A DNA stretch of 64,000 nt from Faunimonas pinastri (GTDB taxonomy: Bacteria; Pseudomonadota; Alphaproteobacteria; Rhizobiales; Afifellaceae): assembly GCF_900110915.1 (NCBI RefSeq), contig NZ_FOFG01000009.1:62001-126000 (forward strand), read 5' to 3'. Under the pieces are notes generated by a model. That model made no database searches and was not told the origin of the DNA. It saw only the letters and a program-made list of their open reading frames with translations. This document shows, piece by piece, positions 24,632 through 34,318 of this stretch. Every line of letters starts with the position of its first letter. Position 1 is the first letter of the stretch. The translations under genes were made by a program, and so were the position numbers.

Positions 24632-26138
24632 GCTGCTCTTCCTCCGGCATTTCCGTGCCGATGGAGGCGATCAGCGCGTCGGAGGCGGGCTTGTGCCAGG
24701 GATCGATCAGGCCGATCACCACGTAGCTCACCATCGAGCAGAGCACCGGCCCGGCAACCGTGATGGTGGTCGTCCAGTCCGGGTTGAGCGCCTTGATCTC
24801 GCCGGCGAAGACATACTTGATCAGCACGAAGGCGAGAATGCCGAGCGCCCAGGAGCCGATGGCCGCGGAGGGACCGCTGCGCCGGAACGCCGGCAGCAGG
24901 CCGAAGAGCATGGGGATCGCGATGGGTCCGACCAGCGCGCCGAACCAGAGGATGATCAGGCCGAGCACGCCGCCGAAGTTCTTGGCGGAAAGCGCGATCA
25001 CCATGGACAGAGCGATGAAGACGAAGGTGCTGATGCGGCCGATCCGGAGTTCCGTCTTTTCCGACACGGTACGGATCCCCTTCCAGACCGCCGGCAGGAT
25101 GTCGCGGGTGACCACGGCGGAAACGGCATTGGCGTCCGAAGAGGTCATCGCCATCGTGTGCGCGAACATGCCGGCGAGCACGAGGCCGATCAGGCCGCGC
25201 GGCAGAAGGGTTTCCGTCAGGATGGCATAGGATTGCTGCGGCTCCGCGAGGTTCGGCAGCAGGATCGGCGCGGCCCACATCGGGAAAAACAGGATCAACG
25301 GCCAGACCAGATAGAGCGCGGCGGACAGCAGCGCCGCCTTGCGGGCCTGCGAACCGTTGGGCGCGGCGATGAAGCGCTGCGCCAGGTTCCACGTGCCGCC
25401 ATTGTAGGACAGCGTGTTGATCAGGAGATAGACCAGCGCGAAGACCGCCGTGTACTGGCCGTTGAAGAGGTGCGAATGCCCTTCCGGCAGCTGGTCCCAG
25501 ATCGTGAACACCGAACCGAAACCGCCGAGCCTGGCGGCAGCCGCGATGAACATCACGATGCCGGCGACGAGCTGGATCAGGAACTGGCTGAAATCGGTCA
25601 TCGCATCGGCCCAGAGGCCGCCCACCGTCGCGTAGATCAGCGTGACGCCGCCGGTCAGCAGCACGCCCCAGACCAGCGGCACGCCGGCGAAGACGTTGAG
25701 CAGCAGCGCCGTCGCGGTCCATTTCGCGCCGACGTCGAAGACCTTGAGGGCGCCGCCGCTCCAGGCCAGCACCTGCTGGGTCGGCACGTTGTAGCGGGTC
25801 GTCAGATATTCCAGGGGAGAGATCACGTCGAGCCGCTGGCGCAGCCGCGCCCAGCGCGGCGCGAACGTAAAGGCGCCCACCACCATGGCGATGGTGATCG
25901 TGCAGGCCCACCAGACATAGATCGTGAAGCCGGCCGTATAGGCGATCGCGGCATAACCGACGAAGACGGCGGAGCTGTAGCCCGACATGTGATGCGACAC
26001 GCCGGACAGCCACCAGGGCATCGCGCCACCGGCGGTGAAGAAGTCGCGCGCGTTCTTCACCTTGCTCCGCGCCCAGATACCGACGCCAATCATCAAGATG
26101 AAATACGCCGTCAGCACGGCCCAATCCAAAATGGACAT
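24606..26138 (-). CDS. Sodium:solute symporter (SSS family), probable amino-sugar/sugar uptake
   Basis: 510 aa with about 13 membrane helices, GGAGGGG directly upstream of the ATG. The N-terminus has DWAVLTAYFILMIGVGIWA and the family motif region GGxxMPWWLSGVSHHMSGYSSAVFVG, as in SGLT and sialic-acid symporters. It would couple sodium entry to sugar import across the inner membrane. As first gene of a four-gene operon (symporter, epimerase, NagB-like, NagA-like) with a divergent LacI regulator, it most likely imports the amino sugar that these enzymes degrade. It brings the sugar in unphosphorylated, and no kinase is encoded nearby. Confidence 0.88.
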   Translation of the reverse strand: MSILDWAVLTAYFILMIGVGIWARSKVKNARDFFTAGGAMPWWLSGVSHHMSGYSSAVFVGYAAIAYTAGFTIYVWWACTITIAMVVGAFTFAPRWARLRQRLDVISPLEYLTTRYNVPTQQVLAWSGGALKVFDVGAKWTATALLLNVFAGVPLVWGVLLTGGVTLIYATVGGLWADAMTDFSQFLIQLVAGIVMFIAAAARLGGFGSVFTIWDQLPEGHSHLFNGQYTAVFALVYLLINTLSYNGGTWNLAQRFIAAPNGSQARKAALLSAALYLVWPLILFFPMWAAPILLPNLAEPQQSYAILTETLLPRGLIGLVLAGMFAHTMAMTSSDANAVSAVVTRDILPAVWKGIRTVSEKTELRIGRISTFVFIALSMVIALSAKNFGGVLGLIILWFGALVGPIAIPMLFGLLPAFRRSGPSAAIGSWALGILAFVLIKYVFAGEIKALNPDWTTTITVAGPVLCSMVSYVVIGLIDPWHKPASDALIASIGTEMPEEEQRALAAARA

Positions 26139-26179
26139 ATTTTCCCCTCCGGCATTCTGCCTTGTGCTCTCATACTTCT

Positions 26180-26217
26180 ATGCAATCGGTTTCCGGTCAA
26201 CATGCAACCGGTTGCAT
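26180..26217. promoter_or_regulatory. LacI-type operator (perfect palindrome plus a second degenerate site)
   Basis: ATGCAACCGGTTGCAT at 26202-26217 is a perfect 16-base palindrome with the central CG typical of LacI-family operators. A related sequence, ATGCAATCGGTTTCCG, starts 22 bases earlier at 26180, about two helical turns away. Both lie in the gap between the symporter operon and the divergent LacI regulator, so one protein could control both directions. Confidence 0.85.
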
Positions 26218-26294
26218 AGAAGATTATCGCCTGCTCGCTTGCTCGTGCCGGCCATCCGGATAGAAGAAGGGATGAGTTCGATACGGACGGTGTT

Positions 26295-27278
26295 GTGAAC
26301 CCGACGATCCAGCAGGTTGCGGAAGCCGCGGGCGTTTCCCGTTCCACCGTGTCCCGCGCCTTCACCCGGCCGGACATGCTGAACCCGGAAACGGTCGCGC
26401 TGGTGCGGGACGTCGCGGCGCGGCTCGGCTACGTGCCGAGCCAGGTCGCCCGTGCCCTGTCCACCGGCCGGTTCGGCAACATCGCGCTTCTGGTGCCCGA
26501 TGTCGGCAATCCGTTCTTTCCCCCCTTGATCCGTGCGGTGGAGAAGCAGGCGGACCTGTCCGGGGCTTGCGTGTTTCTCGGCAATTCCGACGAGAACCCC
26601 GAGCGGGAGAACGTCCTCCTGAAGCGGCTCTCCGGGCAGGTCGACGGCTTCATCCTCGCGTCCTCACGCCTCTCGGATGCGGAAATCCGGGCCCATGCCG
26701 CGCGACGGCCGGTGGTGCTGGTGAACCGCGACATCGCGGGCCTCGGGCGCGTCCTGATCGACAGCGCCCAGGGCGTCGGGGACGCGATCCGGCATCTTCA
26801 CGAACTCGGGCACCGGCGCATTGCCTATGTCAGCGGACCGTCGGCATCGTGGTCCAACCAGCAGCGATGGTCGGCCGCATCCCGGGGGGCGCGGGATCTC
26901 GGGCTGGATCTGGCGCTGATAGAGGGCGAGCAGCCTTCCTTCGAAGGCGGTGCGTCGGCCGCGCGGCTGGCAGTGGACACGAGGGTCACCGCTGCGATCG
27001 CCTTCGACGATTCCATGGCGCATGGCCTGCTCGCGGGCTTCTCTGCGGCGGGTGTCGACGTGCCGGGCACGATCAGCGTGATCGGCTGCGACGATGTGCT
27101 GGGCGCCAGGACCTATCCGCCGCTGACGACCATCTCCTCCGGCGCCGACGATGCCGGCCGCCTCGCGACCGACATGCTGATGGGCCTCCTGGGGGGAAGT
27201 CAGGCAGGTGAAACCCTGCGTCTGCCCACGACCCTGATCGTCCGCGCGACCACCGCGATCGCCCGCCAGGGCTCGTAG
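26295..27278 (+). CDS. LacI family transcriptional regulator
   Basis: 327 aa from a GTG start. The helix-turn-helix is at the extreme N-terminus (TIQQVAEAAGVSRSTVSRAF, residues 4-23), followed by a hinge helix (QVARALSTGRFGNIALLVPD) and a periplasmic-binding-protein-like effector domain. The gene is divergent from the amino-sugar operon with a palindromic operator between them, so it most likely represses that operon until an amino sugar or its derivative binds. Confidence 0.9.
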   Translation: MNPTIQQVAEAAGVSRSTVSRAFTRPDMLNPETVALVRDVAARLGYVPSQVARALSTGRFGNIALLVPDVGNPFFPPLIRAVEKQADLSGACVFLGNSDENPERENVLLKRLSGQVDGFILASSRLSDAEIRAHAARRPVVLVNRDIAGLGRVLIDSAQGVGDAIRHLHELGHRRIAYVSGPSASWSNQQRWSAASRGARDLGLDLALIEGEQPSFEGGASAARLAVDTRVTAAIAFDDSMAHGLLAGFSAAGVDVPGTISVIGCDDVLGARTYPPLTTISSGADDAGRLATDMLMGLLGGSQAGETLRLPTTLIVRATTAIARQGS

Positions 27279-27297
27279 TCGAGACGCTGGCGCGGCG

Positions 27298-28239
27298 TCA
27301 CGATCTCGCGGGTTCGCTGGCGCGGAAGCTTTCGTCGAGCGCCCTGTTCACCGCATACATCCCCGTGGTGCGGAACTCCGTGGGGCTGGTGCCGAAGGTA
27401 CGGCGGAAGGCCTTGGCGAAGTAGTTGGGATCGGAAAAGCCGCAGGCGATCGAGATCGCCTTTACCGGGAGGTCGCCGCTCTCCAGCAAGCGGGCGGCCC
27501 GGCGCATGCGCTCGTTCAACACGTATTCGGCGGGGGGAATGCCTTCGGCCGCGGTGAAGATGCGGGTGAAATGGGCGCGACTGAAACCGGCGAGCCGCGC
27601 CAGCGCTTCCACGTCGAGCGGTTGGTCGAGATGCTCCCGGACGTAGCCCCGGATGGCGTCGAGAGTGCCCGCGTCCTCGCCGCCGGCGCTGTCGGAGTGG
27701 GGAGCGAGCAGGTCGTCGTAGAGCGCCATCAAAGCCTGGTAGGCGAGCGACGAGGCCGTGCCTGGCCGCTCCGGGAGATCCTGACCGGCTCTTTCGAGGA
27801 GCCCGTGACAGCTCGCGGCAAGAAGCCCGATCGCCTCTTCCGAAAGACGGAAAACCGGACCGCGAACATCGAGGATCGTCTTTTGCAGCCGCAGCGCCTC
27901 CTGACCGTACATGGAAATCCAGAAGAACTCCCAATGGTCCCCTTCCGCCAGCCAGTAGCGGTGATCGTGCGGGATCATCACGAGCATGGTGTCGCCAGCC
28001 TCGATCCGGTGCAGGCGACGGTCGTAGGTGAGATGGCCCCGCCCGCTCAGGGTGTGCTGCAGGACGGTGAAGGGCGTCTCGCCCCGCTTGCGGCCGCTCC
28101 AGTCGTAGCTCTGGCTGGTGACGCGGTCGTAGCCGAAATTGGTGGGCATGGCGTGCAGCCGGTGGCGTCCGCGCGGCAGCGAAAGCGTCTTCATCACCGG
28201 GCCGTTCCGCGTCAGGGCATCGAGCACAAAATCACCCAT
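27298..28239 (-). CDS. AraC family regulator of the alpha-galactoside locus (AgpT-like)
   Basis: 313 aa. An N-terminal cupin-type sensor domain (HTLSGRGHLTYDRRLHRIEAGDTMLVMIPHDHRYWLAEG) is followed by a C-terminal pair of helix-turn-helix motifs (ALARLAGFSRAHFTRIFTAAEGIPPAEYVLNERM and VKAISIACGFSDPNYFAKAFRRTFGTSPTEFR). It is divergent from the alpha-galactosidase/transporter operon, the position of the AraC-type activator agpT in the comparable Sinorhizobium locus. It probably activates the operon in response to an alpha-galactoside. Its 3' end faces the LacI gene 19 nt away. Confidence 0.85.
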   Translation of the reverse strand: MGDFVLDALTRNGPVMKTLSLPRGRHRLHAMPTNFGYDRVTSQSYDWSGRKRGETPFTVLQHTLSGRGHLTYDRRLHRIEAGDTMLVMIPHDHRYWLAEGDHWEFFWISMYGQEALRLQKTILDVRGPVFRLSEEAIGLLAASCHGLLERAGQDLPERPGTASSLAYQALMALYDDLLAPHSDSAGGEDAGTLDAIRGYVREHLDQPLDVEALARLAGFSRAHFTRIFTAAEGIPPAEYVLNERMRRAARLLESGDLPVKAISIACGFSDPNYFAKAFRRTFGTSPTEFRTTGMYAVNRALDESFRASEPARS

Positions 28240-28418
28240 ATCAGCACAATTCCGCTCTAGAACTTCGGCTGCTCCAATCGGTATTACTCTTTCAAACGTC
28301 GATGCCGCGAGTGAATTTCACCCGCGCTCCGACCAAAGGCGAGCGTTTCTCGCCAGAGCCGCCCGCCGGAGCCGATCGCTTCAGGAACGAGGGGCCGAAG
28401 GGAAGGGAGAAGGTTCGG
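28240..28418. promoter_or_regulatory. Divergent promoter region between the AraC regulator and the alpha-galactoside operon
   Basis: 179 bases with the most AT-rich stretch at ~28243-28310. A perfect 11-base dyad, GTGAATTTCAC, is at 28311-28321. The open frame starting at 28302 would add ~39 poorly conserved residues to the first GH4 enzyme and is rejected in favour of the ATG at 28419. Confidence 0.45.
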
Positions 28419-29912
28419 ATGTCCTCAGGGATCAAGATCGCCATTATCGGCGCGGGCAGCGTCGGGTTCACCAAGAAGCTCGTGACCGACATTCTCTGCG
28501 TGCCGGAGCTGCAGGATATCGAGTTCGCGCTGACCGACATCAACGCGCACAACCTCGATCTCGTCCGGCAGATCGTCGAGCGGATCGTCTCGGTGAACGG
28601 GCTGCCGACGCGCGTCACGGCGACGACGGAGCGTCGCGAGGCGCTGGAAGGCGCGCGCTACATTATCAACTGCACGCGGATCGGCGGACTGGAGGCCTAC
28701 CGCCACGATATCGAGATCCCGCTGAAATACGGCGTCGACCAGTGCGTCGGCGACACGATCTGCGCCGGCGGCATCCTATACGGCCAGCGCAACATCCCGG
28801 TGATCCTCGACTTCTGCCGGGACATCAAGGCGGTCGCGGAGCCGGGCGCCAAGCTCCTGAACTACGCCAACCCCATGGCGATGAACACCTGGGCCGCGCT
28901 GGAATATGGCGGCGTCGATACGATCGGCCTCTGCCACGGCGTGCAGAACGGCTGGCGGCAGATCGCCAAGGCGCTCGGCGCGGAGCGCAAGGAAGACGTC
29001 GACATCTTCTGCTCCGGCATCAACCACCAGACCTGGTACCTGGACATCCGCTATGGAGGTCGGAAGATCTCGAAGGACGAACTGGTCGAGGCCTTCGAGC
29101 GCCATCCCGTCTTCAGCCAGCAGGAGAAGGTCCGCATCGACGTCCTGAAGCGCTTCGGCTTCTATTCCACCGAGTCCAACGGCCATCTCTCCGAATATCT
29201 GCCGTGGTATCGCAAGCGGCCGGGCGAGATCCTGAACTGGATCGATTTGTCCGACTGGATCCACGGCGAGACCGGCGGCTATCTCCGCTACACCACGGAA
29301 AGCCGGAACTGGTTCGAGACGGACTTCCCGCAGTTCCTGGAGGAGGCCGGCCAGCCGATCGACGCTTCCCGCCGCACCGACGAGCATGCGAGCTGGATCC
29401 TCGAAGCGCTGGAAACCGACCGGGTTTATCGCGGGCATTTCAACGTCCGCAACAACGGGATCATCACCAACCTGCCGGCCGACTGCATCGTGGAAAGCCC
29501 CGGCTTCGTCGATCGGTTCGGCCTCAACATGACGGCCGGCGTCACCCTGCCGGAAGCCGCGGCCGCGACCTGCATCGCCTCCGTCAACGTGCAGCGCATG
29601 TCGGTCCACGCCGCGATGACCGGCGACGTGGAACTCCTGAAGCTGGCGGTGCTGCACGATCCGCTGGTGGGCGCCGTCTGCTCGCCGGAAGAGGTCTGGG
29701 CGATGGTGGACGAATTGCTCGTGGCGCAGGCGGAATGGCTGCCGCAATATGCCGAGGCGATCCCGGCCGCCCGCGAGCGCGCCAGCCGCTCGACGGTGCA
29801 GACCACCGACTGGGCCGGCGCGGCGCGCCAGCGCGTGCGCTCCGTCTCCGAAGTGCGCGAGGCGACCTCCCGAAAGAAGGAGGCGGCCCTCGGCCAGATG
29901 CCCGGAGCCTGA
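28419..29912 (+). CDS. agaL1: GH4 family alpha-galactosidase-like glycosidase (AgaL1-like)
   Basis: 497 aa from the ATG at 28419. GH4 enzymes use NAD+ and a divalent metal to cleave glycosides by an oxidation-elimination route. The Rossmann motif is at the N-terminus (IAIIGAGSVGFTKKL, GAGS 11-14). Metal ligands are Cys172 in GLCHGVQNG and His202 in CSGINH, and NYANPM (148-153) is the substrate loop. The C-terminal ~45 residues extend beyond typical MelA. Its place as the first gene of an operon with an oligosaccharide importer and a second GH4 gene matches agaL1 of the Sinorhizobium agp locus. The intracellular substrate is probably melibiose- or raffinose-type sugars. Confidence 0.87.
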   Translation: MSSGIKIAIIGAGSVGFTKKLVTDILCVPELQDIEFALTDINAHNLDLVRQIVERIVSVNGLPTRVTATTERREALEGARYIINCTRIGGLEAYRHDIEIPLKYGVDQCVGDTICAGGILYGQRNIPVILDFCRDIKAVAEPGAKLLNYANPMAMNTWAALEYGGVDTIGLCHGVQNGWRQIAKALGAERKEDVDIFCSGINHQTWYLDIRYGGRKISKDELVEAFERHPVFSQQEKVRIDVLKRFGFYSTESNGHLSEYLPWYRKRPGEILNWIDLSDWIHGETGGYLRYTTESRNWFETDFPQFLEEAGQPIDASRRTDEHASWILEALETDRVYRGHFNVRNNGIITNLPADCIVESPGFVDRFGLNMTAGVTLPEAAAATCIASVNVQRMSVHAAMTGDVELLKLAVLHDPLVGAVCSPEEVWAMVDELLVAQAEWLPQYAEAIPAARERASRSTVQTTDWAGAARQRVRSVSEVREATSRKKEAALGQMPGA

Positions 29913-30016
29913 GGACGACGGGAACGACGACGAGAGGCCGGCAACGTCCGGCCTCCGGGACAACAGAGCTGCCGAATGGCAGCCGGCCGGACATCGGCGC
30001 AATGGGAGGGAAGACG

Positions 30017-32080
30017 ATGATGCATTGGAGGACGACGGTTGCAGCCGTCGCGTGTCTCGGTCTGTGGTCGGCGGGCGTTGCCCGCGCGCAGGAGCTGAAA
30101 GGCCCGGTGCCGGTGCCGGCCGGCAAGTCGCTGCAGAAGGGCGAGCGGACGCAGGTCGCCTATGACAAGCTGATGCAGATCAAGGCGCTGCCATCCTATT
30201 CCGAGCCGGACTGGGTCAAGGCGCTTGTCGACCAGGGCAAGCTGCCGCCGGTCAAGGATCGTCTCCCCGCCAAGCCCATCGTCGTCGACACTTCATCGGT
30301 GGAGGGAACGGGCGTCTATGGCGGCGTCATCCGCCATGTGTCCGGTGCGCGCCCGCAAGGCTGGAACTGGATGGCCGGCAACATCCTCGCCTGGGGCGGC
30401 GTGGAGGAGATCGAAAGCCAGTGCCTCGTCCGCCTCGCTCCGGTCTGGATGCTGACGCCGGAAAAATCGGAGCCGCTGCCGCAGCTGGCGACGCATTGGG
30501 AATGGTCCGATGACGGCCACGCGCTCACCATGCATCTGCTGGAAGGCGCGAAGTGGTCGGACGGCCAGCCTTTCGGCGCCGACGACGTGATGTTCCTGTG
30601 GAACGACAACATGGGCGATCTCAACGTTCCGGCCTGGGGACGGCCCGAGGCGTTCGGTGCCGGCACGACGCTGGAGAAGGTCGACGACAACACCATCCGC
30701 TGGCACTTCAAGGAAAAGAATCCGGCGACGACCCTCTATCAGATGGGTTTCCAGAAGCTCTGCCCGGGTCCGGCGCACATCCTGAAGCCGCTGCATCCGA
30801 AGTACAACAAGAGCGCGACCTACCAGAGCTACATCAACGCCCTGAAGCCGGAGAACACGCCGGTCGTGTCGATGGGGCCGTGGACCGTCACGGAATACAA
30901 GCCGGACCAGCTGATGGTCATGCGGCGCAACCCGTATTTCTACGAGGTGGACGAGAAGGGCAACCAACTGCCCTACCTCGACGAGGTGCAATACAAGCTT
31001 TCCACGTGGGAGGACCGGACGGTCCAGACCGTCGCGGGCTCGGCCGACTACGCCAACATGGAAGATCCGTCGATCTACCTGGAATCGCTGCGGCAGGCGA
31101 AGAACCCGGACTTCCCCGACAAGATCATCTGGGGCGCGCGAGCGCTCGACTGGTCGGTGCTGCTGAACTATTCCACGAATTGCGGCGTGCAGAACGATCG
31201 CGACAAGGCGATCCGCAACCTCAACCGGACGCTGGATTTCCGCCGGATCATCACACAGGGGATGGACCGCGAAGCGATCGGCCAGAGCCTCGTGCGCGGG
31301 CCGTTCATCACGCCCTTCCCCGGCGGGCTGCATCTGGAATCCGACTTCGGCCAGCCGGACATGGCGGTCTATTATCCGTATGACCTTGCAGGCGCGAAGG
31401 CGGCGCTGGCCAAACTCGGCTTCAAGGATACCGACGGCGACGGCATCGTGAACTGGCCGAAGACCGCCATGAGCGGCCCTCTGGCCGGGCAGAACCTGCA
31501 GATCAACCTGCTGTACACGACGCTCTACACGACCGATTCCAATGTCGCGCAATCCGTGGTCTCCATGATGCGGGATCTCGGCGTCTCCATCCTGCTGCAG
31601 CCGAATTCGACGGAGCTGGAGAACACCATCGGCACCTGCCAGTGGGACTGGATGGTCCGCCGCATCGACCATGACGCGCAGGCACCGCTGCTCTACCTCG
31701 ACCGCATCGCGCCGCTGGCGGCGAACAATCCGGAATGGCACCACGGCACGGCGCAGGAGAACCAGAACCTCCTCCCGTTCGAGAAGCAGCTGGTGGACAT
31801 CATCGGCCAGATCCGCACGGAGGTCGATCCGGCCAAGCGCAACGCCCTGCTGCGCGATTACGACAAGGTGGCGACGGAGAACGTCTATCAGGTCGGTCTT
31901 GTCGCCGTTCCCGCCGCGATCCTGATCAACAAGCGCTTCCACAACGTGCCGCCGGGCACGCCGGTGCTGGCCTATGGCTGGGGCGAGGATGCCTCGATGC
32001 GCGAGCGGTTCTGGGTGGCCAAGCAGGATCAGGGCAAGGTGAGCGAACTCGCGCCGAAGACTCTGCCGGGCGTGAAATAG
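30017..32080 (+). CDS. agpA: Alpha-galactoside ABC transporter substrate-binding protein (family 5, AgpA-like)
   Basis: 687 aa from the ATG at 30017, which has GGGAGGG six bases upstream. A Sec signal peptide ends at GVARA. The mature protein is a large cluster C (SBP family 5) binding protein of the oligopeptide/dipeptide class: LATHWEWSDDGHALTMHLLEGAKWSDGQPFGADDVMF is the family signature. At almost 690 residues it is longer than DppA/OppA (~540), as expected for the oligosaccharide-binding branch that includes AgpA. It would bind alpha-galactosides in the periplasm for the permeases encoded next. Confidence 0.9.
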   Translation: MMHWRTTVAAVACLGLWSAGVARAQELKGPVPVPAGKSLQKGERTQVAYDKLMQIKALPSYSEPDWVKALVDQGKLPPVKDRLPAKPIVVDTSSVEGTGVYGGVIRHVSGARPQGWNWMAGNILAWGGVEEIESQCLVRLAPVWMLTPEKSEPLPQLATHWEWSDDGHALTMHLLEGAKWSDGQPFGADDVMFLWNDNMGDLNVPAWGRPEAFGAGTTLEKVDDNTIRWHFKEKNPATTLYQMGFQKLCPGPAHILKPLHPKYNKSATYQSYINALKPENTPVVSMGPWTVTEYKPDQLMVMRRNPYFYEVDEKGNQLPYLDEVQYKLSTWEDRTVQTVAGSADYANMEDPSIYLESLRQAKNPDFPDKIIWGARALDWSVLLNYSTNCGVQNDRDKAIRNLNRTLDFRRIITQGMDREAIGQSLVRGPFITPFPGGLHLESDFGQPDMAVYYPYDLAGAKAALAKLGFKDTDGDGIVNWPKTAMSGPLAGQNLQINLLYTTLYTTDSNVAQSVVSMMRDLGVSILLQPNSTELENTIGTCQWDWMVRRIDHDAQAPLLYLDRIAPLAANNPEWHHGTAQENQNLLPFEKQLVDIIGQIRTEVDPAKRNALLRDYDKVATENVYQVGLVAVPAAILINKRFHNVPPGTPVLAYGWGEDASMRERFWVAKQDQGKVSELAPKTLPGVK

Positions 32081-32146
32081 TCCGCTGCCGTGCCCGGGCC
32101 GGAGCGATCCGGCCCGGATCTCCAAAACCGGAACGGAAGGCATGCC

Positions 32147-33154
32147 ATGCTTTACTTCCTGATGCGGCGTCTGGTGTCCGCCATCGGCCTGATCTTTGTC
32201 GTCAGCATCGTCTCGTTTCTGCTGATCCAGGCCCCTCCCGGGGACTACGCGACGACGCTCAAGGCTGACGCAATGAGCCGCGGCGGCATGAGCGAGACCG
32301 AAGCGGAAGCCATGGCGCAGGCCGCACGGGTGCGGCTCGGGCTCGATAGGCCGCTGCCCGTCCAGTACTTGCACTGGATCGGCGGCATCGTCGGCCACGG
32401 CGATTTCGGCCCGTCATTCAGGCAGAACAAGCCGGCCGCGCAAGTCATCGGACAGCGCATCTGGTGGACGCTCGGCATCGCCATCGTCTGCCATTTGCTG
32501 GCCACCGTGATCGGCGCCGGGCTCGGCATCTTCGCCGCCGTCAACCAGCACCGGCTCGGCGACAGCATCGCCACCACCTTCGCCTTTCTCGGCATGACGA
32601 TCCCGCGCTTCTTCATGGCGCTGGTGATCCTCTATCTCCTGGCTTTCGTGATCCACTCGCCGAATATCGGTTCGCTGTTCTCGGCCGATTACGTCTTCGC
32701 GCCGTGGTCGCTGGGCCGCCTCGGCAACCTTTTCCTCCATGTCTGGCCGATCATCCTGATCGCCAGCTTCGGCGGCCTCGCCTACAATCTCCGCGTCATG
32801 CGCGGCAATTTGCTGGACGTGCTGCGACAGCCCTTCATCGAGGCGGCGCGGGCCAAGGGCCTGCCGGAGCGCAAGGTGATCCTGAAGCACGCGGTGCCCA
32901 ACGCGATCCACCCGCTCGTCATGTATCAGGGCGTCATCATGCCCTACATGATCTCCGGCGAGCTGGAGACCGCGATCGTGCTTTCGGTCCCGACGATCGG
33001 CCCGCTGATGTTCCAGTCGCTGATCTCGCAGGACATCTACGTCACCGCGACCATCTTCCTGTTCCTGTCCGTGCTTCTCGTCGTCGGCAATCTCCTCGCC
33101 GACCTGGCCCTCGCGCTGATCGATCCGCGCATCCGGCAGGGAGCGCACCCATGA
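32147..33154 (+). CDS. agpB: ABC transporter permease (DppB/OppB-type, AgpB-like)
   Basis: 335 aa from the ATG at 32147 (GGAAGG upstream). It begins with the classic MLYFLMRRLVSAIGLIFVVSIVSFLLI helix, has a periplasmic loop of ~70 residues, then five more helices. The EAA loop (FIEAARAKGLPERKVILKHAVPNAIHPLV) docks the ATPase. It forms the import channel with the next gene product, whose start overlaps this stop by 4 nt. Confidence 0.9.
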   Translation: MLYFLMRRLVSAIGLIFVVSIVSFLLIQAPPGDYATTLKADAMSRGGMSETEAEAMAQAARVRLGLDRPLPVQYLHWIGGIVGHGDFGPSFRQNKPAAQVIGQRIWWTLGIAIVCHLLATVIGAGLGIFAAVNQHRLGDSIATTFAFLGMTIPRFFMALVILYLLAFVIHSPNIGSLFSADYVFAPWSLGRLGNLFLHVWPIILIASFGGLAYNLRVMRGNLLDVLRQPFIEAARAKGLPERKVILKHAVPNAIHPLVMYQGVIMPYMISGELETAIVLSVPTIGPLMFQSLISQDIYVTATIFLFLSVLLVVGNLLADLALALIDPRIRQGAHP

Positions 33155-34308
33155 CCATGCCCCCCATCAACGATCCCGCGACCGACCTCGTCTTCGCGGA
33201 CGGCGCGCTCGTCGCCAGTTCCGAAATCCGCGAAGTTCGCTCGCGCAGCTATATGGGCCTGGTCTGGCGACGGTTCCGCCGGCATCGGCTGGGCCTCGTC
33301 GGCGCGGTTCTCGTGGCGCTGATCATGCTCACCGCGATCTTCGCCAGCGTGCTGGCGCCCTACGATCCCTACCAGCGCGACGGCAAAAGCATCTACCTGC
33401 CGCCGCAGCGCCTGCATGTCTTCGCCGATGACGGGTTCCACCCTCTGCCCTTCACAAATCCGGTGAAGCTCGACCTCGATCCCGACACCTATGAACTGGT
33501 GCCGACGATCGACACGGCGACGCGCTGCTCCGTGTCCGTTTTCGGCAAGGGCTGGACGTACAGCTTCTTCGGCATCCGCACCGACCGGCACCTCTTTGCC
33601 CCCGCCCCCGATTGCGGCTGGCATGTGCTCGGAACCGACAGGGACGGGCGGGACATGCTCTCGCGATTGCTGATCGGCAGCCGGCTGACGCTGCTGATGG
33701 CGGCGGTGGTGGTGACGATCTCCGTCATCATCGGCACGCTGGTCGGCATGGTGTCCGGCTATTTCCGGGGCGCGGTCGACCATTGGCTGCAACGGATCGT
33801 CGAGTTCATCCTGGCGCTGCCGGAACTGCCCTTCTACTTCGCGCTGGTCGTGATCATTCCGCGCAACGCCGATCCCTTCCGCGTCTTCCTGGCGCTGGTC
33901 GGCATTCTCTCCGTGATGAAATGGGCTCAGCTCGCCCGCGAGGTGCGCGGCAAGACCCTGTCGGTGGCGAGCCTCGACTACATCGTCGCCGCCGAGGCGG
34001 TCGGCACGCGAACGCCGCGCATCGTGCTCCGGCATATCCTGCCCAACGTGCTCAGCCACGTCGTGGTCGCGACCACGCTGATGATCCCCTCCATCGTGCT
34101 GCTGGAGAGTTTCCTCTCGTTCCTCGGCATCGGAGTGCGCGCGCCGCTCGTGTCATGGGGGCTGCTGCTCAATGCGGCGAGCGACCTGCAGAATCTCGGG
34201 TCCTATCCCTGGGTGCTGACGCCGGTCGTCGCGATTCTGATCACGGTGATGGGTTTCAACATGCTGGGCGACGGGCTGCGCGATGCCATCGACCCCTACC
34301 AGAACTGA
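33151..34308 (+). CDS. agpC: ABC transporter permease (DppC/OppC-type, AgpC-like)
   Basis: 385 aa; the ATG at 33151 overlaps the preceding stop. After the first membrane helix there is an unusually long periplasmic segment (~70-165) containing two cysteines (in TATRCSV and APDCGW) that could form a disulfide. It is followed by the [21 protein letters not shown] motif of DppC-type permeases, five helices and the EAA loop [25 protein letters not shown]. The long insertion accounts for its length above the ~300 aa of DppC and may contact the large binding protein. Confidence 0.9.
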   Translation: MTMPPINDPATDLVFADGALVASSEIREVRSRSYMGLVWRRFRRHRLGLVGAVLVALIMLTAIFASVLAPYDPYQRDGKSIYLPPQRLHVFADDGFHPLPFTNPVKLDLDPDTYELVPTIDTATRCSVSVFGKGWTYSFFGIRTDRHLFAPAPDCGWHVLGTDRDGRDMLSRLLIGSRLTLLMAAVVVTISVIIGTLVGMVSGYFRGAVDHWLQRIVEFILALPELPFYFALVVIIPRNADPFRVFLALVGILSVMKWAQLAREVRGKTLSVASLDYIVAAEAVGTRTPRIVLRHILPNVLSHVVVATTLMIPSIVLLESFLSFLGIGVRAPLVSWGLLLNAASDLQNLGSYPWVLTPVVAILITVMGFNMLGDGLRDAIDPYQN

Positions 34309-34318
34309 GGAGCTCGCC

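Noticed and set aside
28139-32080. A 1313-codon plus-strand frame covering the first GH4 gene and the binding protein
   Set aside because: Before 30017 it is an out-of-frame reading of the GH4 gene rich in Arg/Gly/Pro; a good ribosome-binding site and signal peptide mark the real start at 30017.
30293-32398. 701-codon open frame antisense to the alpha-galactoside binding protein
   Set aside because: Shadow of a well-supported gene; Arg/His/Val/Leu-rich, no motif, no start context.
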